A program made the translations under genes and the position numbers. Of a stretch of DNA of 64,000 bases, positions 10,503 through 21,116 are shown piece after piece (within the stretch, counting starts at the first letter, position 1; every line of letters starts with the position of its first letter). A model generated the notes under the pieces. It worked only from the letters and a program-made list of their open reading frames with translations. It did no database searches and was not told the DNA's origin. Origin of the DNA: Orientallactaga sibirica (lineage: Eukaryota > Chordata > Mammalia > Rodentia > Dipodidae). The stretch is taken from positions 101,777,501 to 101,841,500 of the forward strand of contig JAEOAD010000001.1 of the NCBI GenBank assembly GCA_036365145.1, read 5' to 3'.

Positions 10503-10986
10503 TTAAAAAAAGAAGCCTGTTAGTGGAATAAAGACCCCAGATTTTCTCTTGTTCTTCCACCTGGGCCTCCTGGCCCCCCAAAGCCAGAGGGCAGGGAAAT
10601 CTAGTTGATACAAACTCTTAAGAGTCAGGAGACAGGGCAGAGAGCACAGTGGGGAAGGTGGAAATGTCTTCATTGGGGCCTCCAGAGAATAGCCATCACA
10701 CCACAGAGGCTGCTGGCCTTTGCTATCTACAGGACTTTAGGTGTGTGGAGTTTGGAGGTGAAAACAGCCAATGTTCTTCTAGTTGAAAAAAAAAGTTAAA
10801 TTTTCAAAGTGGCCTTCGGTTTGATACTCTAAGATTCTCCTAGATCATTATTTAATAAACTATGCATATTTCAGAGCAACTGTAACTTGAAAGTCACTAA
10901 ACTTGGCACTAAGAGGAGGATAGAAGGATTAGATAGGTCCCTGCCTTAGAAAATCAATACTTTCTACATAAAATTTGGAAGACAGA

Positions 10987-11217
10987 GCTGGGGATATACC
11001 TCAGTGGCACAGTGCTTGCTTAGCATCATGTGTGAGGCCCAAGGTTCAATTCTCAGTATGACCAAAAACAAAAACAAACAAAACAAAACAAAAAAAAATA
11101 GGCATGGTGCCACACACCTATACATCTGGGATGCAGAGGCAGGAAAATCATAAGTTCAAAGCCAGCCTGGATTACATATGAGTTCTTGGCCAGCAACAGT
11201 TAAAAACAAAACAAAAC
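10987..11217 (+). mobile_element. ID-B1 composite SINE
   Basis: The ID head AGCTGGGGATATACCTCAGT and AAGGTTCAATTCTCAG is linked by (AAAAC)n to a B1 part, GGCATGGTGCCACACACC. A second (AAAAC)n ends it. Confidence 0.82.
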
Positions 11218-11435
11218 AGCAGAGTGATAGCAGTAGACCTACCAAGGGTTGCTGTGGGACTGATGACAAGAAAGGGGTTAGCACCTGAGCAGATTTTTGA
11301 TGCTCTCTACCTGGTTTCCTATCATCAGCCCCATATGGCTAGATGCTGGAAACTAAGAAAGAACCACATCCACAGTGGAAGGGCAGAGAATCAGACATGA
11401 TATATGCTGAAATAAGTCAAATAAAAAAGAAATAT

Positions 11436-11661
11436 GGGGCTGCAGAGATGGTTTAGTGGTTAAGGCACTTGCCTGCAAAACCTAAGGACCTATGTTTGAT
11501 TTGCCAGATCCCATGTAAACCAGACACACAAAGGTGAGGCAAGTGCAAGGTCACACATGCCCACTAGGTGGTGCAAGGGTTTGGAGTTGGATTGCAGTGG
11601 CTGAGTCTCTGGTGTGCCAATCTCTCTCTCTCTCTCTCTCTCTCAAAATTAAAATTAAAAG
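11436..11661 (+). mobile_element. DIP-type SINE, long subtype
   Basis: Second member with the internal insert: GTGAGGCAAGTGCAAGGTCA followed by CACATGCCCACTAGGTGGTG. The TC tract is 11622-11643 and the tail AAATTAAAATTAAAAG. B1 follows after a few bases. Confidence 0.87.
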
Positions 11662-11671
11662 AAAAGAAATA

Positions 11672-11827
11672 TGGCTGGGCATGGTGATGCACTCCTTTAA
11701 TCCCAGCACTGGGGAAACTGAGCTAGGAGGATTGCCATGAGTTCAAGGCCACCCTGAGACTACATAGTGAATTCCAGGTCAGCATGGGCTAGAGTGAAAC
11801 CCTACCTCAAAAAAAAAAAAAAAAAAA
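11672..11827 (+). mobile_element. B1 SINE, full length
   Basis: GGCTGGGCATGGTGATGC, TTTAATCCCAGCACTGGGGA, CTACATAGTGAATTCCAGGT and CCCTACCTC plus an A run. 'CTACATAGTGAATTCCAGGTC' and 'GAAACCCTACCTC' are the local B1 subfamily signature seen throughout the window. Confidence 0.9.
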
Positions 11828-11842
11828 CAGCAAAAACATGTG

Positions 11843-11955
11843 ACCAGGGCATGGTGGTGAATGCCTTTAGTTCCAGCACTCAGGAGGCAGAGCTGAGACT
11901 ACATAGTGAATTCCAGGTTAGCCTGGGCTAGAGCAAGATCCTGCCTTGAAAAGCC
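11843..11955 (+). mobile_element. B1 SINE with internal deletion
   Basis: Second B1 in tandem orientation. AGGAGGCAGAG joins directly to CTGAGACTACATAGTGAATT, so about 35 bp of B1 (the 'gtaggaggatcgccatgagttcgaggccacc' part) are missing. Confidence 0.87.
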
Positions 11956-12011
<56 letters not shown>

Positions 12012-12129
12012 AGGAAGGAAAGAAGGAAGGAAGGGAGGAAGGGAGGAAGGAAAGAAAGAGGGAAGGAAGGAAGGAAGGAAGGAAGGAAGGAAGGAAGGAA
12101 GGAAGGAAGGAAGGAAGGAAGGAAGGAAA
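11956..12129. repeat. (GAAA)n then (GGAA)n microsatellite
   Basis: A roughly 170-bp purine tract that grew from the B1 A-tail. The long Lys/Glu/Arg or Phe/Leu/Pro open frames over it are not genes. Confidence 0.95.
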
Positions 12130-13540
12130 ATAAATACTCTTACAGTTGGCACAAGGATACAAAAATATTGAAACAAGTAAGTTTGAGAAACTTTGTCCTC
12201 TGGTTATTTCTAGCCCCATGGATACGACGCAATCCCTGTCCGAGTGTCCTTGGAGGCTCGAGAGAAGCATTTGAGAAGCACTGTCCAACAATTTGGCATT
12301 GCAATATGATGTCATGCACAATCCAGTTACAGCAAATAAACAAATAAAATAAAAACACCTCTCAATGTTTTAAGTAAGTTTACAATGCTGTGCGGGGCTA
12401 CATTCAAAGCTATCCTGGGGTGCATGTGGCCTACAGGCCATGAGTTGGGCATGCCTACAAGGCCACAGATTCCTACAGAGGTTTCTGGTTAAGGGAAAAC
12501 GAAATATAAGTTTAAACATAGAAGTGCTTTTAAGAAATTAAAATCAGTTGTGTATTCAAAACTGCTAAGGGCGTTCTCAGTATGCGCAGGGGAGCCAGTT
12601 ATTCCTGGTCTCAAGTGTGCGGCGCAGCTAAGCCAACAGAAGTCATGTGCAAGCGTCTGGGGGCAAAGGTCACCTCGTGAGCATTTGTTTAGTTACCGCT
12701 CGGCCAGGATTTCCAAAATTTCCCTTTGTTAGACCTAGTCTTAGTTTTTCTTTGCTTTCTGATGAACTTTTGACCCAAATTGCAATTCCAACCTCCAGTC
12801 ATTTAGTGGAAAGCCATTAGTGACTGGTTAAACACACACGTACACATATGCCCATACATATTACATTTCCAGGCCAATTGAATTACAGAAGGAACCAATT
12901 TGAAAAGTTATTGAATTAAAATCCAAGGAGAGAGAGAGATGGGTTTTATTGTTAATGGTTGGCATGACAACTTGATATGCTGGAGAGTAATATGTGCTGA
13001 GTTCCTGGCGTTGGAGACTCTGACAAGTTCAAGGCCAGGGCTCTGCCTGGAAATCTTGTTGCCAAGGTAATGCAGCATAGGCTAGAATCCACTGAAATGA
13101 ATACCTCTGACCGCTCATGCCAGCAGGAGCTATCTGATTCAAAGGGATCTTTTAAAAAGAAAAAGAAACAGTATTTTAACAAGAGGAGAAGGAGAATGTA
13201 AAGGCAGGATATTGAAAAAATGGTCAGCAGAAAATCTGAAAGGGAAGAAGCCAGTGGGTGCCAAGAACTAACTAAATGATGGGGTCTGTTTTATTACAAG
13301 AGGCTGGTGGTGTGTGAAGGTCTGCAGGCAGGGATGTCAGCCTGCCAGGCCTTTTTGCATGTGAAGTGAGACTGCCCCATTTGGCTTCCTTGGCTCAAGT
13401 TCAGCAGGGTAATTTCATTGGAATGGTGATCACTCCCCACCCCCACGCACACACCCTACTACCATCCATCCATGGCAGACTTTAATTTGACAGCTTTTCC
13501 TCTCTGATAATACATTAAGGGAAGTGGTTCTGGTGGGACT
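12130..13540. other. Mostly unique sequence
   Basis: No gene or confident repeat. A locally CpG-bearing patch around 12565-12705 (GCGCAGGGG, GTGCGGCGCAGC) is too small and isolated to call an island. Confidence 0.5.
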
Positions 13541-13543
13541 TCA

Positions 13544-13737
13544 TAGGTTACACATATATTTTTTTTTATTTTTATTTTTTGGTTTTTCGAGGTAGGGTCT
13601 CACTCTAGCTCAGGCTGACCTGGAATTCACTATGTAGTCTCAGGGTGGCCTTGAACTCCTGGCGATCCTCCTACCTCTGCCTCCCGAGTGCTGGGATTAA
13701 AGGCGTGAGCCACCACGCCCGGCTAGGTTACACATAT
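13544..13737 (-). mobile_element. B1 SINE with 14-bp target site duplication
   Basis: An intact antisense B1 at 13558-13723 (GGTTTTTCGAGGTAGGGTCT to CACCACGCCCGGC) is flanked by perfect direct repeats TAGGTTACACATAT at 13544-13557 and 13724-13737. Retained CpGs and the perfect duplication mark a recent insertion. Confidence 0.95.
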
Positions 13738-13999
13738 TTTAAGATGAGAAGAAAATTCACAAAAATCTCAACCCAGAGGCCACCAAAATGTTACCCCCTA
13801 TGGCCAGTAGAATGACCTTTTGGATGTCCGCATGATTCATGTCTCAGTGACTTGCGAGGTGATTTGCAGGATAAGAGTCTCAGGTTTATGATCTAACGAG
13901 ATCCTCGTTTTCTGGCTTTTATGCTCCAGTTTGTCTTGGATTTGTTCATGATGAGACTATAGTACTTAGCTGTTGCTTTGTTGCTGCTGCTGTTGCATA

Positions 14000-14398
14000 T
14001 ATGAGTGGGTGAAGGGTGTGTGTGTCAGGTGTGTGTGTATGTATGTTCATATGTGTGTGGGCCCACATTTGTGTGTATGTGAGTCCATATGCATGTGGGC
14101 ATACATTTATGTGTACCCATGTGTGCGTGTGCATGTGGAGCCAGAGTTCAGCATTGGATGTCTTCCTCCATCACTCTCCACTTGGTTCTTTGAGATAATC
14201 TCTCACCCAATCTAGAGCTCACTAACTGGGCTAGCCAGGGTGCCCCAAGGATCTCTCTATCTTTGTGCCTCCCACCCAGTGCTGGGTTTACTCGCATGTT
14301 CCACCATGTTTGGAATTTTATGTGGGTGCTGGGCGTCTGAACTCAGGTCCTTGTGCTGGCACAGCACACACTTTACCAACTGGGCTATGTCTCTAGTC
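14000..14398 (-). mobile_element. B4 SINE, antisense, with GT-rich leader
   Basis: A GT-rich stretch (about 14014-14135) precedes GCATGTGGAGCCAGAG, CCATCACTCTCCAC, GAGATAATCTCTCACCC, TTTTATGTGGGTGCTGGGCG and CCAACTGGGCTATGTCTC, the full antisense B4 order. Confidence 0.8.
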
Positions 14399-14399
14399 A

Positions 14400-14910
14400 T
14401 CCCACCCCATTGGAGGTTCTTATACTCTAAGAATGGAGAAGGACAGAGCCGCAAATACAGGATCATAGTTCCAATAGGGATTGACCCAAGTGCTATATAA
14501 GAATCTCTCCCTTGCACTTCCAGGGACCTCATGGTGACAATTAATGAATGGGGAGATAGAAGTAGAAACGTAAAGAGTAGACGACTGTGGAATAGCTGCA
14601 CTCATCGTGCCCTGTACAAGTACTTTATAGCAGCGGTAATGGAAAGGATATCAGCCTTGTAATTACAGTTTCCCTCAGTGTCAGTGAAGAACTCTCCTCA
14701 GATACCAAAATCTGCCTACGTTCAAGTCCTACATAGAAAAGTATGTACTTGTGTATGAATTACACACACCTTCCTATATACTTAAATCACCTCTACATTA
14801 TGTATGATACCTAATATAATGTAAATGGTATATAAAGAGTTATACTATATTGTTTAGGGAATAATGACAAGAAAATAAGCCTTTACCTGTTCAGTACAGG
14901 TGTAAATTTT
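14400..14910. other. AT-rich unique sequence
   Basis: No gene, RNA or recognised repeat. TATA-rich between 14770 and 14870. Confidence 0.5.
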
Positions 14911-14917
14911 TAAATAT

Positions 14918-15122
14918 TATTTATTTATTTAAGAGAGGGACAGAGAAAAAGGGAGGAAGAGGGAGGGGGAGAATGGGTGTGCCAGGGCCTCTAGCCTCTG
15001 CAAACGAACTCCAGACATGTGCGCCACCTCGTGCATCTGGCTCACATGGGCCCTGAGGAATCAAACCTAGGTCCCTTGGCTTCGCAGGCAAGTGCCTTAA
15101 CAGCTAAGCCACCTCTCCAGCC
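14918..15122 (-). mobile_element. DIP-type SINE, antisense
   Basis: The purine tract carries GGAAGAGGGAGGGGGAGA, followed by TGGGTGTGCCAGGGCCTCTA, CTCGTGCATCTGGC and AGCCACCTCTCCAGCCC. The flanks GTAAATTTTT and ACAAATTTTT are weakly alike and may be the target duplication. Confidence 0.9.
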
Positions 15123-15231
15123 CCCAGATACAAATTTTTTGACTGCAAATGATTTACTGAGTGATCTTGGCAAAATTATTTAACACATCTGAGCTCTCTT
15201 TCCTAAAATTTTGTGGGTGGAGTTTATTTTG

Positions 15232-15345
15232 TTTTGGAGACAAAGTTTCAGTATGATGCACAGGCTGCTCTCAAAACCGGGACAAAACCATTCTTGTCTC
15301 AGCCTCCTGAGTAGCTAGGACTACAGGCACACACCATCAGACCTA
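15232..15345 (-). mobile_element. Old B1-like SINE, antisense
   Basis: TTGGAGACAAAGTTTCAGTA and CTCAGCCTCCTGAGTAGCTA with GGACTACAGGCACACACC. The older B1/Alu-like phrase 'gcctcctgagtagctaggactacaggc' is kept. Confidence 0.7.
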
Positions 15346-15364
15346 CCTTGTTTTATAAGTTTTG

Positions 15365-15715
15365 TTGTATTTTGTGTTTTGGTGTGTGGTATATGAGTGG
15401 TATGCTGTATGTGCTCCTGGGGCGTGCACATGTGCGTGCAGATGCATGTCCAGGGACATAGAAATGTACAACAGACCAGAGGAGGGTGTCCAGTGTCCTC
15501 CTCTCTCACTCTTCTGTCTTATTTCCAAAGTCTTTCAGTGAACATGGAGCTCGCTGGTTTTCTGTTAGACTGGCTAACCAGTGAGCCCCAAAGATCCTTC
15601 TGTCTGCTCCCTTCCAGCCTGGGATTTCAGGCCTGTGTGTCACATGGGTGCCAAGGACTGAACTCAGGGCCTCTTGGTTATGCAGCAAGTATTCTTACCC
15701 TCTGACTTGTTCAGG
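15365..15715 (-). mobile_element. B4 SINE, antisense
   Basis: GT-rich leader, then AGGAGGGTGTCCAGTGTCCT, GGAGCTCGCTGGTTTTCTG, CTAACCAGTGAGCCCC, GTGCCAAGGACTGAACTCAG and AAGTATTCTTACCCTCTGAC, the order of antisense B4. Confidence 0.78.
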
Positions 15716-15829
15716 TCTTAAGACCAAGGCGGTTGTCCCGGCTCTCACCTGAGGTGGCAGTTCTCTAAGTCATGGAAGGAACTTTGCAAGCAGCCCCACT
15801 TCTCTGACCTCACTAATCTCTACTGAGTC

Positions 15830-15895
15830 AGTGTGTGCTTTTCAAAATCTCTACATGTGATTCTGATTTGCATCTTTGTTTAAGAATCACTAAAG
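15830..15895 (+). mobile_element. MER5-like fragment
   Basis: TACATGTGATTCTGATTTGC and TTAAGAATCAC resemble the right end of MER5A/B ('ccaggtgattctaatgtgcagc...gaaccac'). Confidence 0.45.
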
Positions 15896-16254
15896 ATTAA
15901 GGGTAATTTACAAAAGCTTAGCTTACAAAAGATGAGCTGGCTAATACATGTGAGTTGTCATAAGCTCCTCAATCAGTCAAAAAAAGGTACAGCTAAGCTC
16001 AGCTTATATATACATATTTTTTAGCTTTATATTAACATCTAAACAGGGCAAAGGAATTTGGAATGTAGGAAAGTTGGCATTAATAAAGTGGAGACATTTC
16101 CCTGAACCACTTGCAGTATTTGAAGATGTCCAAAGCTTAAATGAAAAGCCCTTTGAAGTCACTTTCTTTGTTCATGATTTGCATTATTCCATTCAGTCTT
16201 GATTGATCTGGACAGAATGATAATGCTATTTATCTAATGCTTGCTGGCACTTAC

Positions 16255-16420
16255 TTGAAGTGCTTTATAAGCATTAGCTCATTTGATCTTACCTCTCTAC
16301 TATATACACTGTGGAGAGATTACATTACCTGTCTAAGACCTCCAGGATAAGAGGTAGAGGTAGGCTTTGAACTTAGGAACTCCACTTTAGAGCCCCACTC
16401 TTAATCACCCTGCTATTCAA
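16255..16420 (-). mobile_element. MIR SINE, antisense
   Basis: GCATTAGCTCATTTGATCTT, GAGATTACATTACCTG, TTGAACTTAGGAACTCCA and GCCCCACTCTTAATCACC follow the antisense MIR order, including the terminal 'gctcttaaccact'. Confidence 0.65.
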
Positions 16421-16620
16421 TTACTTGATGGGTCTGATGTTTTCAATGAATAAACTGTTCAACCTTTTAAATTAAAAACCAAAGCATACATATAAGAGTT
16501 TTCTTGTACTTAGATCATCTTCAAGTATGCAGCCCAGATGGAGGATTCAAAGACCACTCCTAAGCCCCTCCAACTAGAATCTCAGAGTGTAAGTGGAGAC
16601 AAGGAACTGGCATATAGAAA

Positions 16621-16893
16621 TACACTCCTCAGTTGAATAAAAAAAAAAATTTTAAGGGACTGGAGAATTGGCTTAGCAGATTAGGTGATTGCCTGCAAAG
16701 CCAAAGGAACCAATTTCAATTCCCCAGGACCCACATAAGCTAGATGCACAAGATAGCACATGCATCTGGAGTTTGTTTGCAGTGGCTAAAGGCCCTAGTG
16801 CACACATTCTTTCTATCTGCCTCTCTCTCTCTCTCTCTCTCTGTGTCTAATAAATGAATAAAAAATATTTTTAAAAAGAAATACACTCTTCAG
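16621..16893 (+). mobile_element. DIP-type SINE with about 18-bp target site duplication
   Basis: The SINE body spans about 16657-16872. GAAATACACTCCTCAGT (about 16618-16634) recurs as GAAATACACTCTTCAGT after the A-rich tail (about 16878-16894), one substitution apart. Confidence 0.9.
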
Positions 16894-16954
16894 TACAAAG
16901 AACTCAAAAAGCTAAACAGCATCAAAACAGATAACATAATCAAAACATAGGTTA

Positions 16955-17110
16955 GGGCTGGAGAGACGGCTCTGAGGTTACAGGCATTTGCTTGCAAAGC
17001 CTGATGGCCTGCCAGATGCACAAAGTGGCATATGTCTGGAGTTCATTTGTAGTGGCAAGATGCTCTGGCACACCCATTCTCCCCCTATCTTCTCTCTCAT
17101 AAATAAATGA
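16955..17110 (+). mobile_element. DIP-type SINE, internally shortened
   Basis: GGGCTGGAGAGACGGCTCTG to CATAAATAAATG. The B-box segment (GGTTCRATTCCCCAGKACCC) is missing: CTGATGGCCT joins directly to GCCAGATGCACAAAGTGG. Confidence 0.85.
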
Positions 17111-17131
17111 AAAGATGTTTTAAAACTATGG

Positions 17132-17263
17132 GCTAAGCCAGGTATGGTGGTGCACACCTTTAGTCCCAGTACTCTGGAGGCACAGGTAGGAGGATCGCTG
17201 TGAGTTTGAGGCCATGAGACTACACAATAAATTCGAGGTCATCCTGGACTAGAGTTAGACCCT

Positions 17264-17265
<2 letters not shown>
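17132..17265 (+). mobile_element. B1 SINE
   Basis: AGCCAGGTATGGTGGTGC, GTAGGAGGATCGCTGTGAGT and GACTAGAGTTAGACCCTAC. The 'ccaccct' portion before GAGACTACAC is lost. Confidence 0.85.
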
Positions 17266-17297
<32 letters not shown>

Positions 17298-17338
17298 AAA
17301 GTGTGTGTGTGTGTGTGTGTATGTGTGTGTGTGTGTGT
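17263..17338. repeat. (CAA)n and (GT)n microsatellites
   Basis: CAACAACAA runs from about 17263 to 17297 and GTGTGT from about 17300 to 17338, both grown from the B1 tail region. Confidence 0.92.
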
Positions 17339-18250
17339 TGGCTAAATGTAAGGCCCTCAAAACAATAGAGGCTATTGCCAAAGCTCTTTGTTGCCCACCA
17401 GAACGAGATGGCAAGACCATATTGCTAAAGACACCACACGCTTTGGTTGCAGGACACTGAGAAATCAAGTTAGAACTGAGCTGGAAGCCTCCTCCCTGCT
17501 GACTGGCTGTCAGTGCCCAAAAGTGCTATGCTCCCTGTTAGAGAAGGAAAGCCATCAGCGCTCTTAACCAGCAGTGGATCCTGCAAGCTTTACAACTGGC
17601 CAGCTAGGCAAGACGCGCCCACTACAGCAACAATGGTTATGGAGTTAGCAATGGTTATGGAGTGAACCACCCACTCTTGGATTGGATCTGAGGAAATTCA
17701 ATCTTGATACTAAAAACCTAGTCAAAAGCCCATGGCCGGGAAGGTCATAAGCCCTATTGGGGAGGGGAAGATCTACTACTGTTTTTTATCTAGCTAAATG
17801 GACATATTATGCCACCCCAATTGCCCTCAAAATACTTACGTTTCCGCCCATATATTAGAGCTGTTCTCACTTTTGGTTGGAAAAGTTTCTCTTTTAAGAT
17901 GGCAGTGATTGCTGGGAGAACTCAAAGTTGTCAAAGTGCCAAGAGGAAGTTACGATGAATTGTTCAGCATCTCTATCATATCTCCCACTGGCTCAGGGAC
18001 TATAGAGGAGGAGGTGGTAGAAAGAATGTAAGTCAAAGGATGGGAAGGAGTGCTTTGAAATGCTGTCTTCCAGACACAAGGTGGTCATTGCATTCGTGAC
18101 CTCACAGTGGCTGCCACTACTTGCACAAGACCTGTATAATATTGGGTCCACCAAAAAGTTGTCATGTATAATGAAGGAGGACAAAAAAAAAAAAAGGACA
18201 TCAAAAGAAAAGACAGAGGGGATGGGGTCAGGGGGACAAAAGAGGATAGT
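17339..18250 (+). mobile_element. Rodent L1 3'UTR copy A
   Basis: GCTATTGCCAAAGCTCTTTG, GACATATTATGCCACCCCAA, GCCCATATATTAGAGCTGTT, CTCACTTTTGGTTGGAAAAG, AAAGAATGTAAGTC and TGACCTCACAGTGGCTGCC are L1 3'UTR phrases shared with copies at 19140, 22340 and 49205. There is no ORF2 remnant; it is 5'-truncated at the GT repeat. Confidence 0.75.
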
Positions 18251-18258
18251 GGGAGGGT

Positions 18259-18588
18259 ATGGTGGTTTGAACTAGGTGTCCTCTATAAGCTTATGTGTTT
18301 TGAATTCTTGCTCCCCAGCTAATGGCAATTTGAGGGGTGAAAACTTGCTGGAGGAGGTGTGTTGCCAGGGATGATCTTAGGGGTTTTATAGTCAGCTCCC
18401 CTTTGTCAAGCTTGGCTCGCTCTTCTGCTGCTATTTGCTACCTGCTAATGATGTCCAGCCTCTGCTCTACCATCTTTCCCTTGCCATCACGGAGCTTCCT
18501 CTTGAGACTGTAAGCAAAAATAAACAAACTTTCTTCCCATCGGCTGCTTTTGGTCAGAGGGTTATATTTGAAATATTTAACGCGGTTA
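18259..18588 (+). mobile_element. URR1-like rodent hAT element
   Basis: It starts TATGGTGGTTTGAACTAGGT and has GGAGGAGGTGTGTTGCCAGG, CCAGCCTCTGCTCTACCATC, ACTGTAAGCAAAAATAAACA and GCTGCTTTTGGTCAGAGGG. It is inserted at the L1 3'UTR end. Confidence 0.7.
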
Positions 18589-18631
18589 TTATTTTTTAAT
18601 ATGCTTCATTTTCTTTTTCTTTTTAAAAATT

Positions 18632-18838
18632 GTATTTATTTATTTGAGAGAGATGGAGAGGCAGAGAGAGAGAGATAGAGAGAGAGAGAATGGGCATACC
18701 AGGGCCTCTAGCCACTGCAAACAAACTCCAGAAACATGTACTACCTTCTGTATCTGGCTTATGTGGGCACTGGGAATTGAACCTGGGTTCTTAGGCTTTG
18801 CAGGCAAGTGCCTTAACCTCTAATCCATCTCACCAGCC
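18632..18838 (-). mobile_element. DIP-type SINE, antisense
   Basis: TTATTTATTTGAGAGAGATG, a GAGA tract, GCCTCTAGCCACTGCAAACA and CCATCTCACCAGCCC. It faces the DIP at 18871 head-to-head. Confidence 0.9.
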
Positions 18839-18856
18839 CAAGTTAGTTATTACTTT

Positions 18857-19084
18857 AAAAATGGGCTATAGGGCTGGAGCGATGGCTTGGCAGTTAAGGC
18901 GCTTGCCTGCAAAGCCAAAGGACCCTGGTTCAATTCCCCAGGACCCATGTAAGCCAGATGCACAAGGTGGTACGTGTGTCTTGAGTTTGTTTGCAGTGGC
19001 TAGAGGCCCTGGCGCACCCATTCTGTCTCTTCCTCTCTCTCTCTCTCTATCTCAAATAAATAAAACTTTAAAAAATGGGCTATA
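18857..19084 (+). mobile_element. DIP-type SINE with 14-bp target site duplication
   Basis: GGGCTGGAGCGATGGCTTGG to AAATAAATAAAACTTT (18871-19070) is flanked by perfect repeats AAAAATGGGCTATA at 18857-18870 and 19071-19084. Confidence 0.95.
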
Positions 19085-19139
19085 GAATCAAACATAATTC
19101 TCAAAAGAAAAACTGAAAATGATTAATATTTTTAAATTG

Positions 19140-19698
19140 CTCAGCCCTAGGGGTGTAACGTCTACTGGTATCTGGCTAAATGTATATACTATGCTCACCA
19201 ACCTACACAGTAAGCACTTCTCTTAATGTCCACACCCATATATTAATTCTACTCTCACTTTTGGTTAGAGAAGCTTCTCTTTTCAGATGGTGGTGACCTT
19301 GGGATGACTCAGAAGGCATCATGGTGCTGAGAAGAAGGGACAGAGGAGTGCTCAGCACTGAAATATCTCTAACACACCTTCCAAGGTTCAGGATCCATTG
19401 TGGAAGAGGTGGAGGAAAAAATATAAGAGCCAAAGGAAGAGTAGGACTCCTTACAACATGCTCCTCCAAGACACGAAATGGGCTGGATATCCATGACCTC
19501 ACAGTGCCTGACACTACCTACATAAGACCATCATAATAGGAGGAAAAGATGATGACATCAAAATGAAAAGAGAGACTGATTGAGAGGGGGAGGGGATATG
19601 ATGGAGAGTGGAGTTTGGAAGGGGAAACTGGGGGGAGGGAGGGAAGTACCATGGGATATTGTCTACAATTAAAGAAGTTGTCAATAAAAAAAATTTTT
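19140..19698 (+). mobile_element. Rodent L1 3'UTR copy B with polyadenylation end
   Basis: CACCCATATATTAATTCTAC, CTCACTTTTGGTTAGAGAAG, TGACCTCACAGTGCCTGACA, TAGGAGGAAAAGATGATGAC and a terminal TTGTCAATAAAAAAA. The end is intact, so it marks the genuine L1 3' terminus. Confidence 0.78.
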
Positions 19699-19704
19699 TT
19701 AAAG

Positions 19705-19740
19705 CAACTTCAAATAAATAAATAAATAAATAAATAAATT
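19705..19740. repeat. (AAAT)n tract
   Basis: AAATAAATAAAT between two L1-derived segments. Confidence 0.9.
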
Positions 19741-20252
19741 GTTCAACATCCTTAGCCATCAGGAAAATACAAATTAAAACTACTTTGAGATTCCATCTCA
19801 GCCCTATTAGAATGACTATCATCAAAAAAATAAATAACATCAAATGCTGGCCAGGGTGTGGGAAAAGAGGAACCCTTATCACTGTTAATGAGATTGTAAA
19901 CTGGTGCAGCCACTATGGAAATCAGTGTGGAGGTTTCTGAGACAGCTAAAAATAGAACTACCATATGATCCAGTTAATACCACTCCCATGCCCAAAAGAC
20001 TCTATACCGTATTACAGAGACACTTGTTGATCAGTGTTTATTGCTACACTCTTCCCAAAACCAAGGAAATGAAATCTGCCTAAACATCCATCAAGGAAGA
20101 ATGGATAGTGAAAACATGGTACATGTATACAATGGAATTCTATTCAACCAGAAAGAAAAGGAAGATGGTTAGAATTGAAAAATATTATATTAAGTGAGGT
20201 AACCCAGCTACAGAAAGACAACACTTATACAGATCCTAGCTTAGAATCTCTG

Positions 20253-20254
<2 letters not shown>

Positions 20255-20300
<46 letters not shown>
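20255..20300. repeat. (TG)n microsatellite
   Basis: TGTG run with one CG interruption near 20260, inside the L1 3'UTR. Confidence 0.92.
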
Positions 20301-20303
<3 letters not shown>

Positions 20304-20426
20304 GTGGAAAAGAGAATGTGTTGAGGCAAGGACATTAAAAGGGAGCTCATGAGGGGAGTGGGAAATAGGCTACTAGAGAAAAGGGTAGGAAAGCAAATAG
20401 ATTTTAAGTGATATAAAAATCAAAGT

Positions 20427-20580
20427 AGGGCTGAGGAGGTAGAGGGCTCAGTGGTTAAAGGCACTTGCTGGCAAGGCCTGTGAGCCCAGGGTTCAATCCC
20501 CAGCACCTGTGTAAAGCTGGATGCAAAGTCGTGCATGTGTAGCACACATATGCACATACATGCATACAAGTAAATAAAAT
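20427..20580 (+). mobile_element. B2-superfamily SINE, old variant
   Basis: GGGCTGAGGAGGTAGAGGGC, CAGTGGTTAAAGGCACTTGC, GGGTTCAATCCCCAGCACCT and GTAAATAAAATT. The DIP 'TCTGGAGTTCGTTTGCAGTGG' body is replaced by a short CA-rich end, so the subtype is uncertain. Confidence 0.65.
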
Positions 20581-20695
20581 TCAAGAGTCAAAGGAGGACT
20601 ATAGGGGATAAGAGCTGAGTAGAAGGCAGGAAGATGGGGGAGAAGAGGAGAACAGTGGATCAAGATTAAGTACATGTGTTAACAAAGGAAATTCA

Positions 20696-20882
20696 GGACT
20701 GGGGAGGTGGCTCAGCTGTTAGTCACTTTCAAAGCTTGTTGGCCTGTATTTTATTCCCCAGTACCCATGTAAAACCAGATGCACACAGTGGCACATGCAT
20801 CTGGAGTTTGTTAGCTGTGGCAAGAGGAATTGGGGCACCCATACTTTCCTCTTTCTCTCTCTTTCCTCACAAATAAAAATTT
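20696..20882 (+). mobile_element. DIP-type SINE, diverged
   Basis: GGACTGGGGAGGTGGCTCAG, TATTTTATTCCCCAGTACCC, CCAGATGCACACAGTGGCAC and TCACAAATAAAAATTT. Confidence 0.83.
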
Positions 20883-20887
20883 AAAAA

Positions 20888-21108
20888 TTGGAGGGACTTA
20901 GTGACTAAGGCCCTTGCCTGCAAAGCCTAAGGACCCAGGTTCTATTCCCTAGCTCCACATAAGCCAAATGCACAAGGTGGCATGTGCATTTGAAGGTTGT
21001 TTGCAGTGGCTAGAGGCCCTAGTGCACTCATTCTGTCTCTCTCTTTCTCTCTCTCTCTCTCCCTCCCTCTCTCTCTACTTCTTTCTTGCTCACAAATAAA
21101 TAACTTAA
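20888..21108 (+). mobile_element. DIP-type SINE, 5' end slightly eroded
   Basis: Starts at GGAGGGACTTAGTGACTAAG and has TAAGCCAAATGCACAAGGTG and a long TC tract (about 21035-21075) before CACAAATAAATAA. Same orientation as, and contiguous with, the copy at 20696. Confidence 0.86.
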
Positions 21109-21116
21109 ATATTTAA

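Larger units (their letters stand above)
19741..20690 (+). mobile_element. L1 3' end: ORF2 C-terminal remnant plus 3'UTR, interrupted
   Basis: CATCCTTAGCCATCAGGAAA, GAGATTCCATCTCAGCCC, AACTGGTGCAGCCACTATGG, ACATGGTACATGTATACAAT and AGTGAGGTAACCCAGCTACA are universally conserved L1 ORF2 3'-end phrases. Frames are broken by stops. A TG microsatellite (20255-20300) and an old SINE (20427-20580) interrupt the 3'UTR. Confidence 0.85.

Noticed and set aside
12565..12705. Small CpG island
   Set aside because: A handful of CpGs over 140 bp with no exon or promoter signals; far weaker than the block at 62.8 kb.
17263..17338. CRISPR-like or telomere-like array
   Set aside because: Simple (CAA)n and (GT)n without spacers. 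No TTAGGG arrays or repeat-spacer structures exist anywhere in the window.
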